Shown: positions 43,058-54,547 of the stretch, one piece after another
Layout: each line of letters opens with the position of its first letter
How positions within the stretch are numbered: position 1 is the stretch's first letter
Assembly: GCA_039583875.1 (NCBI GenBank)
Contig: CM077159.1
Coordinates: 394,812 to 458,811, forward strand
DNA length: 64,000 nucleotides
DNA from: Platanthera guangdongensis
Lineage: Eukaryota > Streptophyta > Magnoliopsida > Asparagales > Orchidaceae
Direction: 5' to 3'
Position numbers and translations under genes: made by a program
The notes under the pieces: generated by a model
What the model saw: the letters and a program-made list of their open reading frames with translations, nothing else
What the model was told of the DNA's origin: nothing
Databases searched by the model: none

Positions 43058-44667
43058 TGATGATTTCTTTTGCTAACAAGTAATAACTTGATGCGAATTC
43101 ATTCTACACTTTAGTATAAACTATGTAGATGTGCATAAGCTAGATTGAGTTAACTTTCTGGCAAGTGCACCTATCAATCATAGTATAGGATAAATCTAGA
43201 TCTCATGTCGTATTCCACAGGGCCATTTCAAATACTGGTACTCACCCTCACTCTATTATCATACCTATAATTAAAATTGACTTCTAATCTAAATTAACCT
43301 AACTATGACTATTTGGATAAATAAACATTGAAGGATTAAAGATGATAAAAAGCCGAAAGCTTTTGAGCAATTACATGAAAATACTCGTTCATTAACTCAA
43401 TTCTATGTAATCATGAAATAATAAGACTATCAAATTTGTTGTATTGTAAAGGGTAAACATCTATCGAATTCTCTCTCGAGCAATTCAAAGTTTAAACCTA
43501 AGTTAGTAAATTTTCACTCGAATAATTTACAATACTCAAATTTGCATTAAAGGAAATACCCTATCTACTACATAAATTCATGAAATACTATCTCTAAAAT
43601 ACCATGAATCCATTTATTCATATTCCAATTATCCAAATGACATATCTCTCGATCATGACATTTGAATTACAAAGAGATCTAACACCAAAATATGAACATG
43701 TAAACATCATCACAAACATCCAATTTCTCAATTTAGAGATTTGTAATTCATGTAAAACTTTTAACCAATTCATAATTAGGATAAAACTCTTTGTTTGTAA
43801 GCCTACATACGAATAGAATACCATAAATTCGATGAAAATAATACGATACATGATTAACAAATTGTTCCAAATTAAAGTTCATGCAAAATAAAAGATAACT
43901 AAAGTTGAATCACCAACAGATAGGGAATATTAAAAGGGATTAATGAAACATTAAATGCATACAAAAATATCCTTCAAATCCTCCTTCTCTTGGATGCTCC
44001 ACTTCGTGCTCCAGAAGTTCTCCCCAATGAAAATGATCCAAAAGTCCGTTCTAATTTTTCTACAGGTTTTTTATAGTCTCCTAGCGAACAGGGTCGGACA
44101 CGGGTTGCAACACGGCCATGTGTTAGGCCATGTTGATGGTTCTAGCGTAGTTCCACACGAACAGGCGTGTCTGGTAGTGGGTCATGTCAGATGACACGGG
44201 TACTGACACGGACGTGTTGTTCTTCATGTTCTTCAGACACGAGTGGGTTAACAGTCATGGTCGAATGAACACAGGTAGGAACACGGGCGTGTGATAACCC
44301 GTGTGAGTCTCTATCTTCTGCTTCCAGTTTCTTCAATTTCAGAGTACATAGGACACGGGTATGGACACGGGCGTGTGCCTACCCGTGTGAGCCCAATATT
44401 TGTCTTGTCATCAGCCATATTGACTCTGTGAACTCTGTTTGCTCCAAGACTTTTAGTTCCATTGGTTGGCATTACCTGCATTAGAAAAATGAAAGAATAA
44501 ATAGATAGCTTAATACAAGGAATAACCAAAAATCCTAATAGTGCTCTCCTATTCATGATAAGATAATTTCTCAACTATTCTCGCAAAATTGCTACAAAAA
44601 GAGGTAGAAAATAGTAGACATGATTACAATTATGATAGTAAAAAGCCTATCATAATCGCACTCTTCA
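43058..44667 (-). mobile_element. LTR2 of the Athila array (intact, about 1,610 bp)
   Basis: Plus strand TGATGATTTC...cactcttCA, i.e. TGAAGAG...CATCA on the coding strand. It is the 5' LTR of Y (PBS at its left) and the 3' LTR of X (PPT at its right). It contains a hairpin (44629-44638 with 44647-44656), the ACACGGGT motif array (about 44096-44395) and a TATA box TATAAAAAA at 44067-44075, in that order along the direction of transcription. Confidence 0.88.
44067..44075 (-). promoter_or_regulatory. TATA box in LTR2
   Basis: Minus strand TATAAAAAA, about 20 bp beyond the motif array and about 590 bp from the LTR start; the likely core promoter of the Athila elements. Confidence 0.55.
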
Positions 44668-46300
44668 AATACCCCAGACTTAGATGTTTGCTTGTCCCTA
44701 AGCAAACTAATTCAAACACCTGGGTTACCTATAAATAATTTTACCTCCGCATACGGGTTTCTATGAATTTAAATAGGACTTTGATGATGTAATCGTATAG
44801 TAAATAGTTTAGCTGATATTTTTAAGTATAGATTTATCTTAAAATTCCTCCAATATATCTTTTAACTATCTTTCACTCTTTCTTAGAAATAAAGGTATAG
44901 TCATCTATGACAAATGTGAGGAGAAAATAACAATCTCAATAAGATATGTATTAGTATTTCAAAACTTATAAATACCTATATTGATAGTCATGAGCATACC
45001 CTTTTCACACCCTCTCCATGACACTAGTTAGAATTAGTGAGGTCGGATCCTTAGGACTTGTATTATGGTGTAGCCTTTTTGTCTTAGGATAAAAGATTAT
45101 ATGTGAGGTAATCAAAGGTAAATTTGATGGATTTTGTTTTCTTTTCTTTCACACCTAAATCACAATTGAGCCTTTTTGTTGGTACATACCTTAACATACA
45201 TTAGTGCAATAAAAGCACCCCCACACTTTGTAATTAGTATACTGCCCACATTTTTTTAAAGATACTCTATATTTTTATTTTATTTTTTTTAACCGAGGGG
45301 CCATAGTAGGGATCATTTTGAGTGGGTGCAAGTATACACGCACTCAGGACACTTATCACTATATCTGTTCTTTTCATGGGTCCATAGTAGGGATCATTCT
45401 AAGTGGGTGCAAAGATAGACGCACTCAGGCCACATATCACTATGAATAAATTCATTCCAAGAAGGTCTCAATGATAAGTGTGCTAATAGGTAAGGATTTG
45501 GCCTTGGTGAATTTTAATAGTAGAGTGTCAAAAGGATAGGGATTAGGTCCAAATTGGGTGTGCAAGGGTATACTGTTTAAGGTTTTGGGATTGCAAGGCT
45601 CAAGCTATCCAAAAGGAGGCCTAAGTCATTTCCGCCCTCACTAATTAACCTATGCAAAAGTTTTGAGGATCGTTAGAGGGTAAGTTCTAGACATCAATAG
45701 ATAATATTTTTCATTTTAATTCCCTAATAAAAAATTATAAAAATGTTACACACATCGACTCACTTTATTATAGATAATTATATTTTCTAAAACAGAGTGA
45801 TTGATAGTTAATAATATAGAGGATTAATCTTAACAATAAATTATATAGAGAAAATTAAGCTAATGAATTTGTATACTTAATTACAAATCAACGAAGTTTA
45901 ACACTCTATGAGTCTACATCAATTCATTTTTATCAGCGTGCGAAGTTAGATTAGATAGTTATAATCCCAAATGAATGAATAATTAGAGCTTAAAAGAGTA
46001 AAAAAAAACCAATAAAAGTTTTTTTAAGGGGGTATAACAAACTTGAGTATTATGATAGAAAAATTATAATCAATTGTAATCATGTCTATCACATCAATTA
46101 TAAAATGGAAGAACATCCACCCCAAGACTGAAAATTTGCAATGTCCTCATTGCAATGTAAAGTGCTGAAATAGTAATTTCACTAATAAAAAAAACTGCTA
46201 TCATGAAAATAGGAGATCACATGAAGGAAACAGGAGCTGACATGAAATCATATATAATATCTGAAATACACTGATATAAATAAATGCTACAATATATAGA
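44668..46300 (-). other. X 3' UTR between PPT and ORF3
   Basis: AT-rich and non-coding. The first 20 bp hold the PPT (minus aagtctggggtattt). It contains the uninterrupted site where the Cassandra-like cluster sits in Y (about 44687). A 100-bp stretch with gggtgcaa and cgcactcagg repeats lies at 45310-45430. Confidence 0.65.
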
Positions 46301-46303
46301 TAC

Positions 46304-48359
46304 ATGTCAAAAGTAAGGCGGCTGGTCAGTCTGGTCATCAGGGAAGTGTGGCTAGCCAGGAGCTATCAGTGCGCGAGGAGCAATTCCCAGGTGGTCCCTG
46401 ATATGAATGAGGAGGTACTCTGTCCACGCTTGCGCATCCTCGATATGCTGGAAGCGTGGCGAGAGCTAGGTCTCGAAGAAATGCTGGAGCTCCCGCAAAT
46501 ACTGCGAATGAGATGGAGGAGGAGCAGCAGAAGACTCTCCCTGAGCATGAGTAGAACGGGACGGAGGCACCAGCGGCTCATCGAGGTCCGGATCCACCTC
46601 ATCGTCATCGGAATCCTGCACGTGCGGTCTATGCCTCGCAAGTGAATAAATAATGCCTCCCTGGCCCGGATGGGCGATGACGAGGTGGATGGACCGAAGA
46701 CTGGCCATCATAATCGACACGGTTCTCACGACCACAGTTATCGGGGGGAAAATACAAAGAAATGCTAAAACTAAGCTAGACATGAAAAATAAAAATGCAG
46801 GAAATAAAAGATAAGTATTGAGGTTATTGTCATCTCAGCACGACTTATTCAGCTACGATAAGGTTCTAGCTAATGGGCCTATGAAAAGAAAAGTGCACAG
46901 GTAACTGTTCCAATATCCGTTTCGGTAACGGGTACCGATACGGTGATAGAACAGTTACCCCTCTGCCTAAATAATCATACCTGCTCCTCGCAGGCAGAGG
47001 AAATAGGAAGTAGGATGAGGAGGAGGCCTGGTCATCACTCATCTCACCACAAAACAAATCCTTGCCTAGCAAGGTTTCGTCCACCACAAGTTCGCTAGGG
47101 GCAAAGGTGACGGCAGGGGCTTCCACTGTGAAGGAGGTAGGAACCTCCTCACACAAGAGGATGCACTCGTCGACAGCATGAGCGCAAGGCTCAACGTCAA
47201 CCCAACTTACCTGTGGAGCTTCAACCTGCACAGGCTCAGATAAAGAAGAAGGATCAAGAAATAAAGGAGAAGAAGAACTAAAATAATCAGAAATAGGGGG
47301 AGTGGTCCCAGTCTCACTCTCAGAAGGATCCAAGTAGAGATCACTGTCGGTGTCATATGAGTCATACCAAGGGGAATCCGAGAACTCAAGGTCCGCTGTG
47401 GTAAGAGGAACGACCTTATCCAATAAGGAGGTGCAAACCTCCGCATCAGAAAGGGAATATTCCTCATCCCATCGGGGTACATAAAAGTGTTCCGAAGATC
47501 CACCTTCTCCGTCGGAGATAGAGGAATCATCATCCCACTTCGGCGCAACCTCGGGCACCGAATCATCCACAATTACGACATCATCAACCGACTCACACAA
47601 AAATGGAGTAGCACAATCCGACAAAAATTGCGGAGGGGCAAGGCTGCTATCAAAATCAAGCACTGAATGAGCAGGCCCCATAGCAAAATCATTCGCAGAC
47701 GCCACCTCGTCGACGACCGGAACAATCTCATCGTCCTGGCCGCTCAAGGTGTGGCTAAGGAGGTAGTGAATGTAATGGAGGGCGGGAGAATGCAACTGGA
47801 AGGCCTTAGACCTCCTGGCCTCATACGGACTAAGATCAAAAGAAAGCCGGGTCCAGATGTTGTTGGCAAGGTCGTGAGAGGGGAGGTCAAAATGAAGCTC
47901 AGGGTAGGCGGCACTGAAGAGGAAGGAGTCCTCGTACACCCCTAAATATTGGGTGAACTGGAGCAGGGTGAGTGTGTAAAAAGTGCCCCCGACTCGAAAG
48001 AAAATGACCCCCTCATATGTGTGAGCAGACTCAGTGAGATTAGGGCTAATATTTAAGTAAAATGAGGACATGAACACGAGTGTGAGTTCCTTAAAGCCTA
48101 ACTCCTCTATCGCGAAGAACTGCTCCTAACCCGTTACAGATATTAATTCCCTAACATCCCCCGCTAAATTTATCTCTTCGAGGACACTCGAATCAATTAT
48201 TCAAATGTCTTGAAATTTCTTCAATTGGAGGCGGTTGTAGCGGGCGGCGTGTGCAGGATCTGTGAACACCAGCAGTGCAGTGGCATCACGCCTCTCCGTA
48301 GATAGAGCCTGGAGCTCCGGTCGACGACGACGACCTCCTTGGGTTCTTCCGGAAGACAT
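46304..48359 (-). pseudogene. Athila-type ORF3, copy X: chimeric, with a 1-kb foreign acidic segment
   Basis: ATG 48359. A TGA near 48200 and a TAG at 48126-48128 break the start. 48077-46866 (403 residues) begins as ORF3 (MSSFYLNI, FTQYLGVYEDSF, LLSHTLSG) but at about 47737 turns into sequence absent from Y and Z: a Asp/Glu/Ser-rich region (KWDDDSSISDGEG; SDSPWYDSYDTDSDL) ending YRYPLPKRILEQLPVHFS. The foreign part continues non-coding to about 46745, where ORF3 resumes (46783-46466, MMASLRSI, VPPSRSTHA). About 280 bp of ORF3 is replaced by about 990 bp. The end of the foreign piece matches 59230-59400 of V. Confidence 0.8.
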
Positions 48360-49284
48360 TATCTGTGGAAAAATAGAGAGATTTTTTTTTTAAAAAACTA
48401 CATTGGTGGAGAAGAACTGGGAAAGAAAAGTCGAGATGAAGAAGAAAATAAATAAAAATGGAAACGAAAATTTTCCTAGGAGGAGAGAAGACGAACATCG
48501 GACACAAAGCCGCGCACGTTGAAGACGAAAATTCATCCGGACCTGGAGGAAAAAACTTGTACATAACTGATGCTGGGAAACCATGGAAGAGGATGAAGAT
48601 GAACATCACACGACCTCCATTTAAAGGAGACGAACACGGGTGCGCACATGGCCATGTGTGCACCCGTGTTAGGGAATCTAAACCCTTGTGGAACACGGGG
48701 TGCCTCGAGACGTGTGGTCAAAGTCACGGGACGGCATCGTGTCAGGCAGACACGGTCAACAACACGGCCGTGTTGTTGACCGTGTCTGATCTGGCACAAC
48801 GCATTAAACAAAAAACATGGGCTACGACACGGGTGGGTGGATACCCGTGTCTTTATTGGGCAACATTCGTCGACCGACGACATGGCACCAAACACGGCCG
48901 GGTGTCGCCCCGTATTCTTCTTGGGAAATAATTCGTCGACCAGTGACATGACACAACAAACGGCTAGGTGATGACCCGTGTAGAGTCACACGGGCATGCA
49001 CATGGGTGGGTGTCCACCCGTGTCCATTGACATGGACACCCACATGGGTTGGTGTGCACCCATATAGTTCTCGGGATGAATCCTTCCTACTCCAGATTTT
49101 AAATAACACGGTTGGGCCTGAGGCTGTGCTGAGCACACGGCAACCCACACGGGCATGTGGTGACCCGTGTCCTCCTTTACCTTTCAAATTCTTCCTTGGT
49201 GAATTTTATTACAGAAATTTTCCCTAAAACCTAACTATATTGCAAATTTTATAACTTAGGAACATAACTACAGTTTACATAATC
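48360..49284 (-). repeat. Integrase-ORF3 spacer with ACACGGGT motif array and 42-bp palindrome (copy X)
   Basis: The motif array spans about 48636-49170, ending near CCTTTAAATGG (about 48620). It includes the perfect 42-bp palindrome at 48747-48788. Same layout as in Y and Z. Confidence 0.75.
48747..48788. repeat. Perfect 42-bp palindrome
   Basis: Centre ggcc at 48066+600, between 48767 and 48768; the left arm cagacacggtcaacaacacgg is exactly complementary to the right arm. It combines the ACACGG motif twice per arm. Confidence 0.95.
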
Positions 49285-49985
49285 CTAATCTAGACGGAGG
49301 CAGGTCTCTTGACGAGCGAAGTCTTTAGGAAGCTCACCATAATAAGGCATTATTCGGTGTCCATTAACTTTAAAATCTCCCTTCTCAGGGTGGGTAAGTT
49401 CGAAGGTGCCGTAGGGAAAGACTTCTTTAACTTCGAAGGGTCCGGACCAGTTAGACCTTAACTTACCTGGGAATAAACGAAGACGAGAATTAAAATGGAG
49501 GACTTGGTCACCTTTTTGGAATGTCTTGGTTTTGTGAAGGTGACGGTCATGAAATAGCTTGGTCTTCTCCTTAAAAATCCTGGAGTTTTCATAGGCCATG
49601 GTTCTCCACTCATCTAACTCGTTAAGTTGAAGTTTACGTTTCTCCCCTATAGAATTAGTATCAAAATTCAAAGAGCGTATCGCCCAATACGACTTGTGTT
49701 CTAATTCTATAGGCAGGTGATAGGATTTACCATAGACTAATATAAAGGGGGTGGTCCCTATAGGTGTTTTAAAGGCGGTCCTATATGCCCATAAATAATC
49801 GTTAAGTTTTCTAGACCATTGCTTCCTATTCCCTTTTATAGATTTTTCTAGGATCCTCTTAAGCTCTCGATTGGAAACTTCAGCTTGACCACTAGTTTGC
49901 AGATGATAAGGAATGACTATCCTATGTGTAACTACATATTTTTCTAATACTTTATCTAGCTGCAAATTATAGAAATGTGAACCCC
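49285..49985 (-). pseudogene. Integrase, C-terminal two-thirds, copy X
   Basis: 49965-49285 (226 residues) holds the last part of the catalytic core including Glu ([10 protein letters not shown]) and the C-terminal domain ending LRLD. The zinc finger and both catalytic Asp are lost: at about 49990 integrase sequence (cccctatcgcta) joins directly to RNase H (gaagttctttttctg), a deletion of about 0.9 kb relative to Y. Confidence 0.85.
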
Positions 49986-51101
49986 TATCGCTAGAAGTTC
50001 TTTTTCTGTAGTTTTATAATTCTCCTGTGCATTATTAAGTGTTTTGCTAGCATAGTATATATGGTGAAAGTGTTTGTTTCGGCGTTGTCCTAAAACAGCC
50101 CCTACCGCAAAACTGCTAGCGTCACACATGATCTCAAATGGTTGACTAAAATCGAGCTCGATCATAATAGGAGAATTAATTAATTTCTCTTTTAAGAACT
50201 CAAAGGCATGTAGACACTCTTGTTCAAAAATGAAAGGTGTGTCTTTTTCTAACAGCCTGGTAAGTGGTTTAGCTATTTTAGAGAAGTCCTTAATAAACCG
50301 GCTATAAAATCCTGCATGTCCTAAGAAACTTCTCACTGCCTTAACAGAGGTTGGTGGTGGTAATTTTTCTATGGTCTCAATTTTCGCTCTATCAACTTGG
50401 ATTCCTTGGCTTGAGATTTTATGGCCAAGTACTAACCCTTCTTTGGCCATGAGATGGAATTTCTCCCAAAAAAGCTCTAGGTTAGTCTCCTCACACCTCC
50501 TAAGAACCTTCTCTAAATTATTCAAACATAGATCAAACGAGTCGCCAAAAACAAAAAAATCATCCATAAATACTTCCATGATATCTTCAACATATTCGTT
50601 AAAGATGGCTAGCATGCACCTTTGAAAAGTGGCGGGTGCATTACATAACCCGAAAGGCATAAGTCTATAGACAAATGTACTGAATGGGTAAGTAAATTTT
50701 ATTTTCTCCTGGTCTTCTGGTGCTATATGAATTTGGAAGTATCCAGAAAGTCCGTCTAGAAAACAATAATAAGAATGTCCTGACAAACGTTCTAATATTT
50801 GATCAATGAAAGGAAGACGGAAATGGTCCTTCCTAGTGACATCGTTTAACTTCCTATAGTCAATACAGACACGCCAACCTGTTACCGTTCACGTAGGAAT
50901 TAACTCATTCTTATCGTTAGCTACCACTGTGAGACCACCCTTCTTAGGAACGACTTGTACAGGACTAACCCATGAACTATCCGGAATAGGATATATAATA
51001 CCAGCATCTAATAACTTAACAATCTCCGCCTTAACTACCTCTTTCATATTCGGGTTTAGCCTACGTTGCGGTTGAATAGAAGATTTATAGTTTTCATCCA
51101 A
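49956..51101 (-). pseudogene. Reverse transcriptase and truncated RNase H, copy X
   Basis: 51101 (MDENYKSS) to 50889, then in the same frame after TGA 50889-50891 (CGA in Y) to 49956. It covers NMKEVVKAEIVKLLDAG, WVSPVQVVPKKGG, SYYCFLDGLSGYFQI, MPFGLCNAPATFQRCM, catalytic FMDDF, RT thumb and connection (FLGHAGFYSRFIKDFSKIA) and the start of RNase H ([23 protein letters not shown]), then enters integrase sequence out of frame. The best RT copy of the family here. Confidence 0.88.
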
Positions 51102-51130
51102 AAGGATTTTGTGAGTGCAAAAACTAGGAT

Positions 51131-51857
51131 TTATTTTTTTTCTTCTTCTACATAACAGTTAGTAATGCAAATTTCTAAAGGATCTTTATAATAAAAAATA
51201 GAATGCATAGAAGTCATAAAATTATTAACACCATGAGAAAAATAGATATAATCATCATTATCTAAAGATTGTTTCATAGTATTGCCAATTTGAAAAGTGA
51301 CTTCATCTTCCCCTACTCGCGAAACTAATTTACCATCAAAAACATCAATAAGCGCTCTATAAGTGGCTAAAAATGGACTACCTAATATAAGTGGTACTTC
51401 AATATTTTCATCCATATCTAGAATAATAAAATCATCAGGAAATATAAACTTATCTACCTTAACCAATACATCCTCCACTATTCCTCTAGGATACTTAACC
51501 GATCGATCTTCTAGTTGAATACTCATTCTAGTTGGGCTAAGTTCTCCTAGACCTAGTTTCAAATATAGTTTGTAAGACATTAAATTTATACCAGATCCTA
51601 AATCCTCTAAAGCTTTATTTACTTGCAAATCTCCGATTAAACATGGAATTGAAAATGAACCGGGATCCTTAAGTTTTTGTGGTAATTTATTTTGCAAAAT
51701 AGCAGAACATTCTTCATTAAATGTTGCTAAAGATAATTCCTATATTTTCCATTTATTAGAAATTAAATCCATAAGAAATTTCGCATACTTAGGCATTTGA
51801 ATAATTTCAAAAAAAGGTAAATTGACATGTAATTGTTTAAACATATATAAAAATTTA
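51131..51857 (-). pseudogene. Athila aspartic protease, copy X
   Basis: 51697-51131 corresponds to the Y protease. The active-site loop reads ALEDLGSGINLM, so Ala-Ser of the DLGAS motif has become Ser-Gly. Upstream coding to 51857 is interrupted by the V insertion (target duplication ccata 51858-51862). Confidence 0.8.
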
Positions 51858-51862
51858 CCATA

Positions 51863-53434
51863 TGATGAGTCCGATTTATATAGGGTTTTTCAGACTCATC
51901 TGGGCTAGTTTTCACGCGTTTGCACTTCACTTTTAGTTCTATACCGTTCATATTTCATCTTATCTTTATTTCTATAGGAAGTGCACATTTATGCCCGTGG
52001 TTATGTATTTTGTTATTCTTATAGTCTGTACTCCTTTGTGTGATTGCCTGGAATGTCTGCACATATCAGTGATTGGTTTTTCCTTTCGGTACAGGGGACG
52101 CGTGCGTGTTCCGGGATGGTTGTGAAACAGGAATACTGCGCACGATCATGGGATCTAATGCGCACGACCACTGGCTGTGCGCCCCTGATCGTGCGCACTA
52201 CTCTTCGTTTTCCAGAATCAGCCTGGGGTAAGCGCATGACCACTGGACATAATGCGCACGACCACCGGTCGTGCACCACTAATCGTGTGCATTGATTCCT
52301 CTTTTCTGGAGTCCTGTCTGGGGTAATCGCATGACCATTAAACTTAGTGCGCACGGCCACTGGTCGTGCGCCACTATTCGTGCCCGTTATCCCAGTTCTT
52401 CTTCCTGTTCTTCCATGATAGTGCGCACGAGCATCGGACATAGTGCGCACGACCACTGGTCGTGTGCCTGTGATTGTGCGCATTGTTCATTTCTGCTTTG
52501 TATAAATATTGCAGGTCTCGCCCTAATTCAAGAGAGGATCCGGAGCTCGACATTTCTCCGCTGTTTTCTGCCTTCTCCGCCGTTCGCCTTCATCTTCCAC
52601 CCTATGGAGGTGCTCCGGGCAAGCTTTCACCGCCAAATCCAAGCCGGAGCTTCCTCTCGGCCTTCTCCTTCATCTGTGAGCTTCAAGTAGGGTTTGACGC
52701 CATAGCCATCAAGCAAAGGAAAGCTAGCAAACTTCGTTCGCTATCGTGAGATGAAGAAGACGGGCCATTGGAAGGTGGTGACAGCCCTTCTCTACCCCGG
52801 ACACAGTTGAGGACTGAGCTTGGACGCGGAATGACAACCCGACGATTCCAACCGTGAATCCTCAACAAGACTTCGGATTCGGTCGATCTCTTGCCTTGTT
52901 ATTGCTTTATTTTTGAATATTGGTGTTTAACTTTATTTATATTGATGAAGTATGCTTAGTTTGTAAAACGTTTTTATACAATCATGTCTATGTGATTTTG
53001 TATGTTTTCGTTATTTACTTGAGTTGCGGCATATTCCATCCACCACCATCCAACCTTGCCGCACTAGCAATTGCTAGTGGCGTGCATAGCGAAGAGGTGC
53101 TCACGACCCTCATTCCACTGTTCTAACCACCTCATCCGCTAGCATTCTCGTCCATCCGCCCCGTGATTCGGTGTATAGCGGCCCGACTAGTCTTCCATCC
53201 CGCCTGGCGAAGCATCGCATAGCGGCGTTGCATAGGAGTAGTTGTTAGCCTTTTATTTTCTGTTTCCGCAAACATCAAAACACCCCTTAGTTAGCTCCGA
53301 CCTGAGGACTTCAATCTCAAGTCCTCCTCGAAATTAACTCCACCTTACTGTGTTCCTTGAGAGATCGATACTTGGGAAAGCCCCCATTTTATATTACTTG
53401 TGCGACCGGTTCACTGCCGTGATCTTAGGCATCA
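51863..53434 (+). repeat. V LTRa (5')
   Basis: TGATGAGTCC...GGCATCA. A hairpin (gatgagtc...gactcatc) lies at the start. An array of GCGCACGA/TCGTGCGC inverted motifs occupies about 52137-52490, directly followed by TATAAATA at 52501-52508. Confidence 0.9.
52501..52508 (+). promoter_or_regulatory. TATA box in V LTRa
   Basis: TATAAATA about 15 bp after the motif array. LTRc has the same box at 61694-61701; LTRb has TATTTAAAG at about 58359. Confidence 0.65.
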
Positions 53435-53440
53435 AGTGTT

Positions 53441-53458
53441 TGGCGCCGTTGCCTGGGA
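53441..53458 (+). promoter_or_regulatory. V primer binding site (tRNA-Asp type)
   Basis: TGGCGCCGTTGCCTGGGA, six bases after the LTRa end; one mismatch from the Athila PBS of Y. Confidence 0.85.
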
Positions 53459-53662
53459 ATGCAACTGTAGAGCGCCTTCGGATGACTTCAAATATTGTTA
53501 TAAGAGTTAGAATTGTTTTTTTTACTGCTGTTTCCTTCTAGTGTGTAGTTTTTGCCACAGTGAATGTAAGGCCGAGCTACAAGAGATTTTGTCGCCTACG
53601 ACCCAGAGATCGAACGTACTCTCCTAGCATGAAAACGCGCCGCAGCCATCACTTTTGCCCCA

Positions 53663-54544
53663 ATGGGAGACCAGCTGAATATTGATGCAGGCAACCGAGT
53701 TGGAGGGATACCTCATGTCGAAAGAAATGGCGACGAAAATGAAGTGAACCCTCCCCAGGTCCGCACCATGAGGGATTATACTACACCTACTGTCGGGAGC
53801 ATATACCCCGGTTTCGGACCTGCTATCACCAATCCACAGTTCGAGATTAAACTAGCTATTCTGAATATCATTCGGAACAACGCTCAGTTCTCCGAAATGG
53901 CCACTGAAGACGCCCATCTTCACCTTACAGAATTCTCTGAAATCTGCGCCACGTTCCGCTACGCTGGAATCCCAGACGAAACAGTCAGGCTCCACCTCTT
54001 CCCTTTTTCATTAAGGGACAAAGCCAAGACATGGATTCACTCCCTCCCACCTGGAACAGCCACCACCTGGGAGGCTTTGACCACAAAATTCCTCTCTAAG
54101 TTCCATCCAGTGGATCGGATCGTGAGCATGAGGTGCGCAATAGCCAACTTCCGGCAAGCCGATCAAGAAAGTTTAGCCGAAGTTTGGGAGTGTTTCAACG
54201 AGCTGCTGAGGAAGTGCCCTAATCATGGATTCCAAATGTGGAACCTCGTCGAAAGTTTCTACTTCGCTATTGATCCCCACCACCGAGCCATGATCGATGC
54301 TGCCTCCGGAGGAACCATCATGAATCTTGGACCAGATGATGCTCTGAGAGTCTTACAAGACACCGCCACCCACAGTGCTTACTGGACCGCTGGAAGAAAC
54401 ATCCCAAGAAGCACCACTGGAGTGTTTGCCTTGGATATCCCCAAGCCTGCTCCTGCCGCCCCAGTGATGGCAATCTCATGCCAAGGGTGCGGAAGCACCG
54501 ATCACCATAGTTTCGAATACTTAGGAGTTGAGGTACCAGACTAA
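53663..54544 (+). pseudogene. V gag
   Basis: ATG 53663 (MGDQLNID), 293 residues, open. Retrotrans_gag domain at about residues 85-215 (LTEFSEICATFRYAGIP, LHLFPFSLRDKAKTWIHSLP, MIDAASGGTIMNLGPDDA). A degraded zinc knuckle CQGCGSTDHHSFEY near the end has Tyr where the last Cys should be. The stop TAA at 54542-54544 is followed by continuing gag-like sequence (NHPNFSWNP) in another frame. The sequence family resembles gag of X/Y/Z but differs enough to be a separate subfamily. Confidence 0.85.
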
Positions 54545-54547
54545 TCT

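Noticed and set aside
52019..52483. Arg/Val-rich ORF repeated at 61213-61574 and 58097-58327
   Set aside because: It is the GCGCACGACC motif array of the V LTRs read as protein; the array explains it.
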